DNA of 64,000 bases, from positions 3,553 to 67,552 of the forward strand of contig JANMDN010000068.1 in NCBI GenBank assembly GCA_031376285.1. Direction: 5' to 3'. Position 1 is the first letter of the stretch. Each line of letters begins with the position of its first letter. This document shows positions 53,600-61,982 of this stretch, one piece after another. Made by a program: the position numbers and the translations under genes. The notes under the pieces were generated by a model. The model saw nothing but the letters and a program-made list of their open reading frames with translations. It made no database searches and was not told the origin of the DNA. This DNA comes from JANMDN01 sp031376285. GTDB taxonomy: Bacteria > Actinomycetota > Thermoleophilia > Miltoncostaeales > Miltoncostaeaceae.

Positions 53600-55027
53600 T
53601 CAGACGATGCGCCAGTAGCCGCGAGGATCCTTCAGCGACGTCCCGACATGTTCGATAAGGCCCACCTCCGCCAGGTGCTTGAGATGCTTCAGCGCCGTCG
53701 GCCGAGAGATACCGAGAAGGTCAACCACGTCGGCCGACGTGACCTGCCCGAAGCGGCTGAAGTGTTCCACGAGTCTCGTGGAACCCGGGGGAAGCTCAGC
53801 AGCGATCCTCCCCGTCCGTGTGTTGGCGAGAAGTGTGACGGTGACCGACGCCTCGCCCTGGGTGAAGATGGGATCCGGCAAACCGGCACGACGCATTTCG
53901 TCGAACATTCGGTCGACGCCCTCGCCAAGTTCCTTCCCGTAGCCAAGGTCGGTCAGCGCCCTGGCGATGCGCGGATTGCGCGCGTAACGGGTCGAGCGGA
54001 TCTTCTCCACCCGGACGAGGCCAGGAAGACGGCCCGGACTTTCGAACTCAACGCGATCATCGAAGATGGACACGCGAATGTGGTCTCCCGCGAGCGAGTA
54101 GGAGCGGTGGCACACCGCGTTCGTGAGCGCCTCGAACCAGACAAACTCCGGAAGAAACGTTTCATCGTCGAACCCGCCTGAAGCGCTCAGGCGCCGCACT
54201 TTTGGGAGGATGCGACGAAGCATACGGCGGGCGGCATCGAGCTGGACGGGGAGGGCACCCTCAAAGCGGTGATCCTCGATCGCGTTGAAGCGGGCACCGG
54301 TTTCTGTCGTCGTTCCGACGTAGCGCAGGATGCGAACGAATGCGCTCGGCAGCTCGCGCTGCGGTTGGTTTCCGAGTACGAGCAGTCCGGCGACAGTGGG
54401 CCTCGGATTGGACGACTCGGCGCGGACGAGCCCCCTCGCCGCGAGCACGTCGTCCGAGAGCGTGGACGCACGAATCTTGCGCAGGTACGTGGAGACCCGC
54501 TTCGAGTCCAGATCCTCAATCGAACCGACAACGGTCGCGTCGTACTGCGATACACCCTTGTCGAATCGAAGCTCCTGCGCCTCCACAGCTCCGAGCCGGC
54601 GGCTTTCATCGCCGACCCGCAGGTATGCCTCACCTTTGCGGTTCGTATGCACGACATCACTCGGGGCGATCTCCATGACAAGGAGTCGGTCGGCAGCACC
54701 CGAGGCGTTCTGGCAAGGAAGCGTCTCAATCCTCACGCGAACCGGTGGCTCGATGAAGTCGATCGCTGCCTGGCGCCACTGGTTGATCCGGTCGCCTGCG
54801 CCGTCGATCCCCTCGATTTGCCCATCGTAAATCCCGACGGCCACGACGCCACCTTCCGCATTTGCGAACGCGATCACCGTGTCGGCGGGTTCGCGGGCTC
54901 GGATCCGAGCGCTCTTGCGTTCGAGCCACTGACTTTCCGGGGAGGTTTGGAGCACGCTCAGGGCGGCCCGCCCGCGTGCTCTGATGGCTTCGATACTGGT
55001 CAACCCCGGACTCATCGAGGCGAGCAT
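53600..55027 (-). CDS. AlbA_2-domain regulator with ATPase-like and winged-helix ends
   Basis: This 475-residue protein has an AlbA_2 domain (SQWLERKSARIRAREPADTV, IAFANAEGGVVAVGIYDGQI). A HATPase_c_4-like region follows (FEALTNAVCHRSYSLAGDHI with FESPGRLPGLV and DLGYGKELGEGVDRMFDEM), then a C-terminal helix-turn-helix (TSADVVDLLGISRPTALKHL). This combination is known from transcription regulators, often near mobile elements. It has no clear operon partner. The start at GTG 55027 is used; upstream sequence is AT-rich, a likely promoter. Confidence 0.75.
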   Translation of the reverse strand: MLASMSPGLTSIEAIRARGRAALSVLQTSPESQWLERKSARIRAREPADTVIAFANAEGGVVAVGIYDGQIEGIDGAGDRINQWRQAAIDFIEPPVRVRIETLPCQNASGAADRLLVMEIAPSDVVHTNRKGEAYLRVGDESRRLGAVEAQELRFDKGVSQYDATVVGSIEDLDSKRVSTYLRKIRASTLSDDVLAARGLVRAESSNPRPTVAGLLVLGNQPQRELPSAFVRILRYVGTTTETGARFNAIEDHRFEGALPVQLDAARRMLRRILPKVRRLSASGGFDDETFLPEFVWFEALTNAVCHRSYSLAGDHIRVSIFDDRVEFESPGRLPGLVRVEKIRSTRYARNPRIARALTDLGYGKELGEGVDRMFDEMRRAGLPDPIFTQGEASVTVTLLANTRTGRIAAELPPGSTRLVEHFSRFGQVTSADVVDLLGISRPTALKHLKHLAEVGLIEHVGTSLKDPRGYWRIV

Positions 55028-55054
55028 AGCAAGAGCTTTAAACTTTTTACAGCT

Positions 55055-55201
55055 ATGTCAAAGCTCACCTCGAGTCAGCGGCAGTCCGGTCCGTGGGGAG
55101 GCCTCCTGGGCGGTGTACCCGTCCAGGAAAACAGGCCCGCTTCGGCGCGTATCCACCGCCTCATCGAGCGCTACGCTTTGACGACGGAGGGTGAGAAATG
55201 A
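55055..55201 (+). CDS. Small protein in front of a hicB-like gene
   Basis: This 48-residue protein begins MSKLTSSQRQSGPWGGLLGG and ends RLIERYALTTEGEK. The start MSKLTSSQR is familiar from a small family of DNA-associated phage-type proteins, but the rest differs, so it may be a rearranged fragment. The stop overlaps the hicB ATG (ATGA). No firm family. Confidence 0.4.
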   Translation: MSKLTSSQRQSGPWGGLLGGVPVQENRPASARIHRLIERYALTTEGEK

Positions 55202-55413
55202 GTGCGTAGCACATCAGCCTGTTTTTCAGCGTCGAGGACGGTGGCTATACCGCCGATATCCCTGACCTTGAGTCGTGCTCGGCCTTCGGCACGTCCCCCG
55301 AGGATGCGCTCGCGCAGGTGACTCAGGCGAAAGAAGCGTGGCTCGCCGCTGCGCAGGAGGTTGGCCGACCGATTCCCGAAGCCCGGTACCGACCCGCGGT
55401 CACTTCACCGTAG
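55198..55413 (+). pseudogene. HicB-like antitoxin with an early stop
   Basis: After ATG 55198 the fourth codon is TAG (55207-55209). The same frame then reads HISLFFSVEDGGYTADIPDL, ESCSAFGTSPEDALAQVTQA and KEAWLAAAQEVGRPIPEARY, the full HicB-type fold. No standard start occurs between the stop and the fold. Seventy-two codons in total. The HicA toxin is not visible. Confidence 0.65.
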
Positions 55414-55579
55414 GAAGGAACCGCGACGCCAGCGTCGGAGGTTCTGGCTTCAGCCAGGTGCGCTGCGGCGACATCTGACTCGCGGGGTCGCCGTGTGGCC
55501 GCATGTCTGGTCAGGAGGCCGGCAGAACTCCCCAGCCGGACAGTTGTCCGCAGCCTCAGCGGAGTGATTGGATCGTGTC

Positions 55580-56044
55580 ATGGACGCCGTTGCGGCTCGC
55601 CCACCTTTTCCCTCTCGAGTCTGGAACCTTCGCGCAAGCACCCTTTGGTGGTTGCTCTTTACGACCGTCACTGGATTCGTCGCCCTGAGTTGGCTGATCG
55701 GTTTCTACCTTCCTTTCTCGCTGTTTGAGGGGGCCAACGGTCCGTGCACACATCTGCCCTGCTCGGCCGTTCACCGTGCCGAGTGGTGGGCATTCTTCGC
55801 TGACGACAACATGGTCCATCGGATTCCCGTGCTCACGACAGGCGGCGCCCTGGCGGGCCTCTTCGCCTTCCTCTTCGGAGTCGTGCTGTTACCGATCGCA
55901 GCACTCGGAACCACGTTCAGACTCATTCGTGCCGACCGCCGCGAGACTGTTTTGACGGTGCTCTGGCTGACCCTGATCATCGTGGCCGTGGCCAGCTGTT
56001 TCACCACAACTAGCCGCCACGCGCTCCTCGTCGCAGCCGACTGA
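55580..56044 (+). CDS. Membrane protein, first of a tandem pair
   Basis: This 154-residue protein has three hydrophobic segments (near residues 21-45, 85-110 and 127-145). It has the feature FYLPFSLFEGANGPCTHLPC followed by AEWWAFFADD. The next gene has the same layout and motif (YLPFRFFEAANGECAYRACG), so they are tandem paralogs. I chose ATG 55580 over TTG 55568. Function is unknown. The paired cysteines in the extracytoplasmic loop may form a disulfide. Confidence 0.65.
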   Translation: MDAVAARPPFPSRVWNLRASTLWWLLFTTVTGFVALSWLIGFYLPFSLFEGANGPCTHLPCSAVHRAEWWAFFADDNMVHRIPVLTTGGALAGLFAFLFGVVLLPIAALGTTFRLIRADRRETVLTVLWLTLIIVAVASCFTTTSRHALLVAAD

Positions 56045-56046
56045 CG

Positions 56047-56525
56047 ATGGCAAACGTCGCCGCGCTTTCTTCAGTTCCCCGGGCCACGGGCCCGCGTCGT
56101 CACGCCGTCTCGGCGCTGATCGTCTCTGCATTCGTTCTGACCCTGATCACAACGGTCTCCTACCTCGTTGGGCTGTACCTGCCCTTCCGCTTTTTCGAGG
56201 CCGCAAACGGCGAGTGCGCCTATCGGGCGTGTGGCGGTGCTCAGACCGGCGCGTGGTGGGGCTTCTTCGCAAACGGGGCAACGTGGGAAGGCAGCGTGCC
56301 GTACCTCACGAACACCGCCGTCACGGCTTCCTTCTGATGCTCATCAGCGGGCCGATCGTGATGCTCTTGCTTCCCGTCGTCACCTTCGCAGCGATACCGC
56401 GGCGCCACGAGGCAAAGCGCTTCGAGGTCATCCTCCTCGGGCTCACCTTCTTCCTCTTCGTCGCTGCGTTCATCCTATTCGTGACCCCGACCGGTCAGCG
56501 CCTTTGGGACGTCGTCCTCGACTGA
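56047..56525 (+). pseudogene. Tandem paralog of the membrane protein, frameshifted
   Basis: MANVAALSSVPRATGPRRHA leads into the paralog motif YLPFRFFEAANGECAYRACG and ends in VTASF then TGA at 56335. A frame change near 56323 continues FLLMLISGPIVMLLLPVV and EVILLGLTFFLFVAAFILF to a stop at 56525. One base is missing; with it, the length (about 159 residues) equals the first paralog. A third partial copy lies at 58104. Confidence 0.65.
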
Positions 56526-56578
56526 GCCGTCCGTCCAACCGGAACCAACGCCCCACTTGCCGTCGTATACCAAACTGC

Positions 56579-56935
56579 ATTGCAAGCGGGTATGCTTGGA
56601 AGGTTCAACTTGTAACTCGGGCGGATGACAACGTCGCTGACGCCCTCGATGAGCTGGTCTCGTCAGGCGTTGTGGCGAGCCGGTCCGAGGCGGTTCGAGT
56701 CGCCCTTGACCGCCTCATTGATCAACACCGTCGCGACCAGATTGGGGCGCAGATCGTCGAGGGCTACCGTCGCGTACCTCAGACCGTGGACGAAGGTGGC
56801 TGGTCTGAAGCCGCGTCGCGGGCGATGATCGCCGAATCGCGCACAACAGGGCGTGCGATGTTTTCGACGCCCGGGTTGTGCCAATCGCACCAAAGGTCGG
56901 GGGCTGCTTTCTCGCCGTCGGGCCAAGAAGGCTGA
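56579..56935 (+). CDS. CopG/ParD-like antitoxin with unclear start
   Basis: The frame encodes VQLVTRADDNVADALDELVS, SGVVASRSEAVRVALDRLID and VEGYRRVPQTVDEGGW, the standard ribbon-helix-helix antitoxin that precedes MazF-type toxins. No ATG, GTG or TTG is in frame at the usual start (AAGGTTCAACTT); ATT at 56579 is the only near-start, so the start has probably been lost. Its C-terminal tail (RAMFSTPGLCQSHQ) is unlike relatives. A MazF remnant lies 0.8 kb away. Confidence 0.5.
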   Translation: MASGYAWKVQLVTRADDNVADALDELVSSGVVASRSEAVRVALDRLIDQHRRDQIGAQIVEGYRRVPQTVDEGGWSEAASRAMIAESRTTGRAMFSTPGLCQSHQRSGAAFSPSGQEG

Positions 56936-56947
56936 TCGGTGCTCGAC

Positions 56948-57643
56948 CTATTCCGCCCTGTTGCCCGAGGAACGCATCTCGGCAGAGGAGCGAACCCCTG
57001 GCAGTCGTCGGTCGAGGACAAGCGCTCCGAACGCGATCGCAAGGAACAAGAGCGCCACGATGGCGACGTTGACCAACACCAGGTGATACCCGTGCTGGGG
57101 GACGTTCATGAAGGGGTACGCGTAGTAGTCGTTGCCGAAACGATCCTGGACGAGCGCGCCTCGGATGAGCGCGTACGCGAGCCAGCAAACCGGAGCGATG
57201 ACGGTTGCGAGGACGACCCGGCGGTTGAGCTGCCCTCGGGGGCCGACGAGCAGCCAGCCGATGGCGCACAGGCTCGGTGAGACCGTATGGAGGATTGCGT
57301 CGGCGACGGCGTTCCAACCGGTGAGCTCCTGGAGCTGTGCGAGCGTCAGATGAAAGACCACGCCGGTGACGGTGATCGCGATCACCGCAGCCAGGCGGAA
57401 CGTGCGAAACAGCGTTGACCCGCGGTGGAGGCGTACAGCGAGCAGCCCGGTGGTGATCGCGACGGCGATGTTCGACAGGACCGTGAAGAAGCTGAAGAAG
57501 TTGGCGATCCGGTCCGGGGTCGATTCGAATGCCCCGTCGCCTGGCGGGGCTGTGATGGACAGCGCCAGCTGAAGCACCAAGCCGAACGCCACGACCGCCG
57601 ATGTGCACCCGAACGCGATACGTGCAGTGCGCTCGGTAGCCAC
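56948..57643 (-). CDS. Pr6Pr-type membrane protein
   Basis: This 231-residue protein has six predicted helices. The motif NFFSFFTVLSNIAVAITTGL and the later AILHTVSPSLCAIGWLLVGP are typical of the Pr6Pr family of membrane proteins of unknown function. It starts at GTG 57643 (VATERTARIAF). It stands alone on the minus strand within the accessory zone and looks intact. Confidence 0.8.
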   Translation of the reverse strand: MATERTARIAFGCTSAVVAFGLVLQLALSITAPPGDGAFESTPDRIANFFSFFTVLSNIAVAITTGLLAVRLHRGSTLFRTFRLAAVIAITVTGVVFHLTLAQLQELTGWNAVADAILHTVSPSLCAIGWLLVGPRGQLNRRVVLATVIAPVCWLAYALIRGALVQDRFGNDYYAYPFMNVPQHGYHLVLVNVAIVALLFLAIAFGALVLDRRLPGVRSSAEMRSSGNRAE

Positions 57644-57691
57644 AACCGGAGGATAGTCGCCCGGACAGCTTCGCGTCTGGTGCTAACCCTG

Positions 57692-58002
57692 GTAGCGAAC
57701 CGACCTGCTCAGGGCGAAATTTGGTGGGGCGGTTACTGAGATAAGCGACGGCCTGTCCTCGTCGTCACCCGGAGCGAAGCGATACCGGTGCGTACGCTGA
57801 TCGTCGTGGCACTCGAACAACTCGTGGCATCCCAACCGAGATTCCACTCGGGCCTCTCCACGGGCTTCCCCACGAGTGCGTCGCGTCGTTCGACAACCTC
57901 CAACCAATCCCGCGGAGCCTGCTCAGCGAACGAGTCGGGGTGCTTGGGATCGAAGACGTCGGAGCGATCTGTGGGGCGCTTCGCGCGCTTGCCGACTGCT
58001 GA
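57692..58002 (+). pseudogene. MazF-type toxin remnant
   Basis: Reading frames in order give GEIWWGGY, TGA, DKRRPVLVVTRSEAIPVRTL, and after a frame change HGLPHECVASFDNLQPIPRS and LLSERVGVLGIEDVGAICGA to the normal end LRALADC at 58002. These are clear parts of MazF/PemK. The gene has an in-frame TGA near its start and a frameshift in the middle. The cognate antitoxin-like gene is at 56579. Confidence 0.7.
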
Positions 58003-58087
58003 CGATGGTCGCAAGCAGCGCGACGACCGCCGGGTAACGGCTCTGCGCGTCCGGGAGATCACCACCCGTCGACGGAATCCTCTTGTG

Positions 58088-58210
58088 TTCGAATCCCTCT
58101 GACGATGGCGAACGTCGCCGCGCTTTCCTCAGTTCCCGGTGCCACGGCCTGCGTCGTCGCGCGGTCTCAGCGCTCATCTTCCCGGATTCGTCTTCACGGT
58201 GCTCCTGACT
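58088..58210 (+). repeat. Partial third copy of the membrane paralog start, behind a tRNA-like fragment
   Basis: The stretch from 58104 (ATGGCGAACGTCGCCGCGCT) closely matches 56047 onward for about 100 bases. It is preceded by TTCGAATCCCTCTG, which resembles the tRNA-Leu T-arm repeat. No open frame remains. Confidence 0.5.
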
Positions 58211-58344
58211 GTGACTGGTGCGGCTGACGCCGAGTTCGAGATGTCTGAGATAGGCTTGCTCATGCAGGACGCCCTGTTCACCGTGGCGACGCGGGTGCCA
58301 TGGGTGGTAGACACCCCGCTGAAATCCACCGGAGGAGAAACGAC

Positions 58345-58809
58345 ATGGGACGTTCGGAGACGATCGCACGGCGCGGACTGCTCGAGCGGGCCGGTGACCC
58401 GGCCCTCGACGCCATCGTGCGACTGGCCGGCTACATCTCGGGAGGGAGTGGCGCAGGCGTCCACATCCTGGACGAGCGCGTCCAGCACCGCATCGCCGGG
58501 CACAACGCCCCGGTCGCGCCACATCCGCGGGAGGACTCCATGTGCCGGCTGGTGGTCGACTCGGGGGAGCGGATCGCAACAGCGGACGCGTCCGCGGAGG
58601 ACCAGTTCTCCTACTCATCGTTCGTGCAGGGCGACGAGCCGGGCGTGCGCATGTACGTCTCCACGCCGCTGCGGATGGATGGCGAGGTCGTGGGCACCCT
58701 CTGCGCGTGGGACTCCGGGTCGGCCCAGCTCTCGGAGGAGCAGCTCGCGCGCTACGACGATCTCGCGCTCCTGGCCACCGCGGTCCTCGAGCAGGGGCCG
58801 AGCGCCTGA
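58345..58809 (+). CDS. GAF-domain protein
   Basis: This 154-residue protein is a single GAF domain: YISGGSGAGVHILDERVQHR, REDSMCRLVVDSGERIATAD, SSFVQGDEPGVRMYVSTPLR and EVVGTLCAWDSGSAQLSEEQ. Such single GAF proteins may sense a ligand or redox state. ATG 58345 has GGAGGAG upstream. It has no neighbour kinase or cyclase, so its partner is unknown. Confidence 0.85.
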   Translation: MGRSETIARRGLLERAGDPALDAIVRLAGYISGGSGAGVHILDERVQHRIAGHNAPVAPHPREDSMCRLVVDSGERIATADASAEDQFSYSSFVQGDEPGVRMYVSTPLRMDGEVVGTLCAWDSGSAQLSEEQLARYDDLALLATAVLEQGPSA

Positions 58810-59008
58810 CGTTCGGTCGATCGCTCGTTCATCGGTACCTGTTCGACAGATTGGCGCTGTCTCCGGAGACGGGCCGGAGTGAATCCAGGAGGAACGCCGC
58901 CGGCCCCAGCGTCCGGGTGACGTTGGAGCCTCAGCGAAGCTGAACCAGGTTCCTTGACGAGATCGTTAACATGCCGTTGCAACCAAGCGTTCCCGCTACG
59001 ATTTGTCC

Positions 59009-59155
59009 ATGCCCGACTGGACGAAGACGAGCTTCCTTCAGCTCCCTGATCGAAGTCCGACGGACGCTCCAATGCAGTGGAAACTCGCACGAAATGCCCT
59101 CCATTCCCCGGAACTCGGAGTGAGTCGTTTCACCTACGAGCCCCGTCCCCACTGA
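59009..59155 (+). CDS. Short ORF resembling a cupin N-terminus
   Basis: This 48-residue frame from ATG 59009 reads MPDWTKTSFLQLPDRSPTDA and ends LGVSRFTYEPRPH, weakly like the start of cupin proteins. The rest of a cupin is absent. It is probably a truncated remnant; the downstream sequence changes to MazF-like. Confidence 0.3.
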   Translation: MPDWTKTSFLQLPDRSPTDAPMQWKLARNALHSPELGVSRFTYEPRPH

Positions 59156-59317
59156 GGTCGACCTCGGCCCGGGACATGGACTGCGCGAGGAATGCGTCAC
59201 CTCGTTCGACAACCTCCAACCGATACGCCGTTCATATCTCACCCAGCGCGTTGGCGAGTTGGGGTCGATGAAGCCGATGGGATCTGTCGAGCACTTCGAG
59301 CGCTTGTCGACTGCCAA
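59148..59317 (+). pseudogene. Second MazF-type toxin remnant
   Basis: The frame reads PTEVDLGPGHGLREECVTSF and DNLQPIRRSYLTQRVGELG, then shifts to DEADGICRALRALVDCQ, the normal MazF C-terminus. The N-terminal half is missing. A separate MazF remnant lies 1.3 kb upstream. Confidence 0.65.
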
Positions 59318-59983
59318 TCAGGACGTTGTCTCGCCGTTGCTTGCCGTGCCTTCTGGATGAGCGTGCGCACGACCGCCGAAGTTCGCGAAGCTCGACAGGT
59401 ACGTCGTCACGAGCGCGAGGCCGGCGAGCATCTCGATGATCGTCGCGCTTCGGGCGCCGCGGGTTGAGGCGATGATGTCGCCGGGCGGCGAGATGAGCGC
59501 CGTCGACACCGAGTAGTAGAAGAAGTCCGCATACCGCGGGCGCGCCGAGAGACCCGCGAACGCCGCGGCGTCGTACCAGTACATCGCCAGATGGACGAAG
59601 GTCCACACCAGAAAGAAGGCAAGGCCAAGCAGCGGGAGGCCCGTGCCCCGGATGAGCCCCAGGAAGGCACCCGCAGCGAGCTGACCGGGTGACCAGTCGA
59701 GGTGGTCCTTTGATGACCGCTCGGCCAAGCGCCGAGACGCAAACGCGAGGACGCCACCACCGACGAGCGTGGCGAGGACTCCGGCAAGTGCGACCGCTCC
59801 CGCCTCCCCCCGCGACCCAATCCGTGGGCTCAGCATCGCAATACCCGCGATCGCCGCACAGAGGATCCCGAACTTCATCGCTCCGGCAGACAGCCATCCC
59901 GGCTTCATCGCTCCGATCGGGAGTTCATTGATGATTCGCATGGGGCGCAGACGTGGAGGCATGCCCACCACTTCGAGCGCCAT
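59318..59983 (-). CDS. Ion-channel-like membrane protein
   Basis: This 221-residue protein has five or six helices. The C-terminal part, ARPRYADFFYYSVSTALISP followed by PGDIIASTRGARSATIIEML, resembles a two-helix ion channel with a re-entrant loop, but the potassium selectivity motif TVGYG is not present. The start is ATG 59983, with AGGAGG upstream. It stands alone. Confidence 0.7.
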   Translation of the reverse strand: MALEVVGMPPRLRPMRIINELPIGAMKPGWLSAGAMKFGILCAAIAGIAMLSPRIGSRGEAGAVALAGVLATLVGGGVLAFASRRLAERSSKDHLDWSPGQLAAGAFLGLIRGTGLPLLGLAFFLVWTFVHLAMYWYDAAAFAGLSARPRYADFFYYSVSTALISPPGDIIASTRGARSATIIEMLAGLALVTTYLSSFANFGGRAHAHPEGTASNGETTS

Positions 59984-60092
59984 CAGAGGCCTCCTGCCAA
60001 GCGCCTGACGCGGACGCGCGCTCCGGCTCGCAAGCCTTTGGCGGAAGCGAACCCTCGCTTGTCGAGGCCCCCCGGCGGCGCTCGCCCAGCTG

Positions 60093-60304
60093 ATGATCCT
60101 CGTCGACACGTCGGTCTGGGTCGATCACCTGAGTGCTGGCAGCGCGGGGGCTGGCCGGCCTACTGAAATGCGGCGCGGCCCTTGGCCACCCAAGCGTCCT
60201 TGGGGAGCTCGCTCTCGGGAACATCGGCAACCGCGCGGAGATCGTTCGATCGACGGCTCGGTGCGGCGGCGTGCCAACTCGGCATTGCCGCCGCCGTGGC
60301 CTGA
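60093..60304 (+). pseudogene. VapC remnant with an internal deletion
   Basis: MILVDTSVWVDHLSAGSAG (N-terminal Asp of VapC) is at the start. After a frame change, LAGLLKCGAALGHPSVLGEL and ALGNIGNRAEI follow, and then the sequence jumps to DRRLGAAACQLGIAAAVA and stop. The middle of the PIN domain, about 60 residues with two acidic residues, is gone. Upstream bases (FGGSEPSL and PAALAQL in translation) look like the tail of a lost VapB. Confidence 0.65.
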
Positions 60305-60602
60305 CCGGCCGCTCCAACGATATCCGAGACGCGGCGAAGGTTTGCCCTCCGGCCCAACGCCGAGACCGTGCACCGGTCGCCCCGGTCGAAGGCTTCGAAT
60401 GCGTCGGCTGATTTGCGAACATCCGAGAAAGCGCCCAGAGAGGGCGGAGAGTCCCGATGCCGGATCTGACGTGCACATTCGCGATCGGCCTTACCCTCTG
60501 GCAAGGGCGTCTCGGCCCGCGGCCCGCGGTCGCTCGAGTGGGGCGGGACCGCTACCGACGCCAGCCCGTCCGCAGGATCCTTGCGCCAAGTAGGACTGAC
60601 AG
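60305..60602. other. No gene seen
   Basis: About 300 bases between the VapC remnant and the proline dehydrogenase gene. Small open frames are present but none resembles a known protein, and no clear promoter was found. Confidence 0.4.
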
Positions 60603-61982
60603 ATGAGCGAGCGCCGGATGGCATTGAACCCGTCAGGCGCAGTGTCGGCCCCTGAGATCGAGGCGGCCACCCTCCGAATCGGGAAGCAGATCGCACGGGC
60701 CTACCCTTCTGGGTTCCGCCATCCCGGGCGGATGCTCGATCGGCGGGCCATTCTTCTCGTGTCAGCGCGTCCAGACGTCCAAGCGGCGCTCTTCCGCTTC
60801 GTCGATGCCACACCGGCGTACCGCTCGCCCCAGGATGTCGCGGACCACCTCACCGCGTACCTCGGCGATCTTGACGAGGCTCCGCGTTCCCTCCGGGTGC
60901 CCGAGGCGCTCTGCGGGCGCGAGGTCGGGGTCAGGCTTGTCGCGGGTGCTGCCTCGTCGGCGGTCAACCGCATGGCGCGCCGGTTCATCCACGGCCGGTC
61001 GCCGCGCGAGGCGTTGGGGCACCTGCGCGACGTTTGGGACTCGGGTGCCGGCGTGTCGCTCGACCTTCTTGGCGAGGCAACGGTCACCGCAGGTGAGGCC
61101 GACCACTACGCAGAACGCAGCGCGGATGCGATCGACGTGCTGGCGGCCGCCACGCGGGACTGGCCCGGGCGGCCCCTCCTCGATCGCGACTCCTCAGGTC
61201 CAGTCGCGCGCGCGAACGTGTCGGTCAAGGTTTCGGCGCTCACTCCGCTGATGCGCCCGAACATGCCGGAGCGCGGCCGCGACGACGCCGCGAAGCGTCT
61301 GCGACCACTCCTCAGACGGGCGCGCGACACCGGTGCTCATCTTCACGTCGATATGGAGTCGTTTGACACGCTTGAGACAACGCTCCAGCTCGTGCTGGGC
61401 CTGCTCGCTGACGACGAGTTCCGCGAGGGTCCGTCGGCTGGGCTGGTCGTTCAGGCGTATCTGCGCAACTCGCCCGAACTCGTCGAGCGGATTCTCGCGT
61501 GGGCCGAGGACCACCCCCGCAGTCAGCCCCTCACCGTGCGCCTGGTCAAGGGCGCATACTGGGACCACGAAGTCGCCCAGGCGCGCCAGCGCGGCTGGAT
61601 CCCGCAGGTCTTCACCGACAAAGCCGAGTGCGACCGCAACTTCGAGTTTCTGACGCGCCGACTAGTTGACGCGCGGGGGCTCGTGCGACTCGCGCTCGGC
61701 TCGCACAACCTCCGCTCGGTCGCGCACGCCCTCGCCTACAACGAGCTCACCGGCGGAACCAACGCAGACATCGAGATCCAAGTGCTGCAGGGCCTCGGCG
61801 ACGACCTGCGTGACGCCCTCACATCGGAGCGGCTCAGGGTGCGGGTCTACTGTCCCGTCGGTGACCTCGTTGAGGGAATGGCCTACCTCGTGCGGCGCCT
61901 TCTTGAGAACACGGCGAGCAGCTCGTTTCTGCACACCAATCAGCGGGGCGTCCCGATCGACGCGGTCTTGCGGGCACCGTGA
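60603..61982 (+). CDS. Proline dehydrogenase (PutA first half)
   Basis: This is a flavin-dependent enzyme that oxidises proline to P5C. The 459-residue product has MRPNMPERGRDDAAKRLRPL, HLHVDMESFDTLETTLQLVL, RLVKGAYWDHEVAQARQRGW and RLALGSHNLRSVAHALAYNE, all barrel motifs of the family. The C-terminal VYCPVGDLVEGMAYLVRRLL and ENTASSSFLH match the active-site end (about residue 416). It starts at ATG 60603. The stop overlaps the next gene by four bases. This is the split PutA form. Confidence 0.92.
   Translation: MSERRMALNPSGAVSAPEIEAATLRIGKQIARAYPSGFRHPGRMLDRRAILLVSARPDVQAALFRFVDATPAYRSPQDVADHLTAYLGDLDEAPRSLRVPEALCGREVGVRLVAGAASSAVNRMARRFIHGRSPREALGHLRDVWDSGAGVSLDLLGEATVTAGEADHYAERSADAIDVLAAATRDWPGRPLLDRDSSGPVARANVSVKVSALTPLMRPNMPERGRDDAAKRLRPLLRRARDTGAHLHVDMESFDTLETTLQLVLGLLADDEFREGPSAGLVVQAYLRNSPELVERILAWAEDHPRSQPLTVRLVKGAYWDHEVAQARQRGWIPQVFTDKAECDRNFEFLTRRLVDARGLVRLALGSHNLRSVAHALAYNELTGGTNADIEIQVLQGLGDDLRDALTSERLRVRVYCPVGDLVEGMAYLVRRLLENTASSSFLHTNQRGVPIDAVLRAP

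Noticed and set aside
51142..60602. Prophage or integrative element in the tRNA-Leu zone
   Set aside because: No integrase, terminase, portal or relaxase is visible. Only attachment-like repeats and TA-type modules support mobility.
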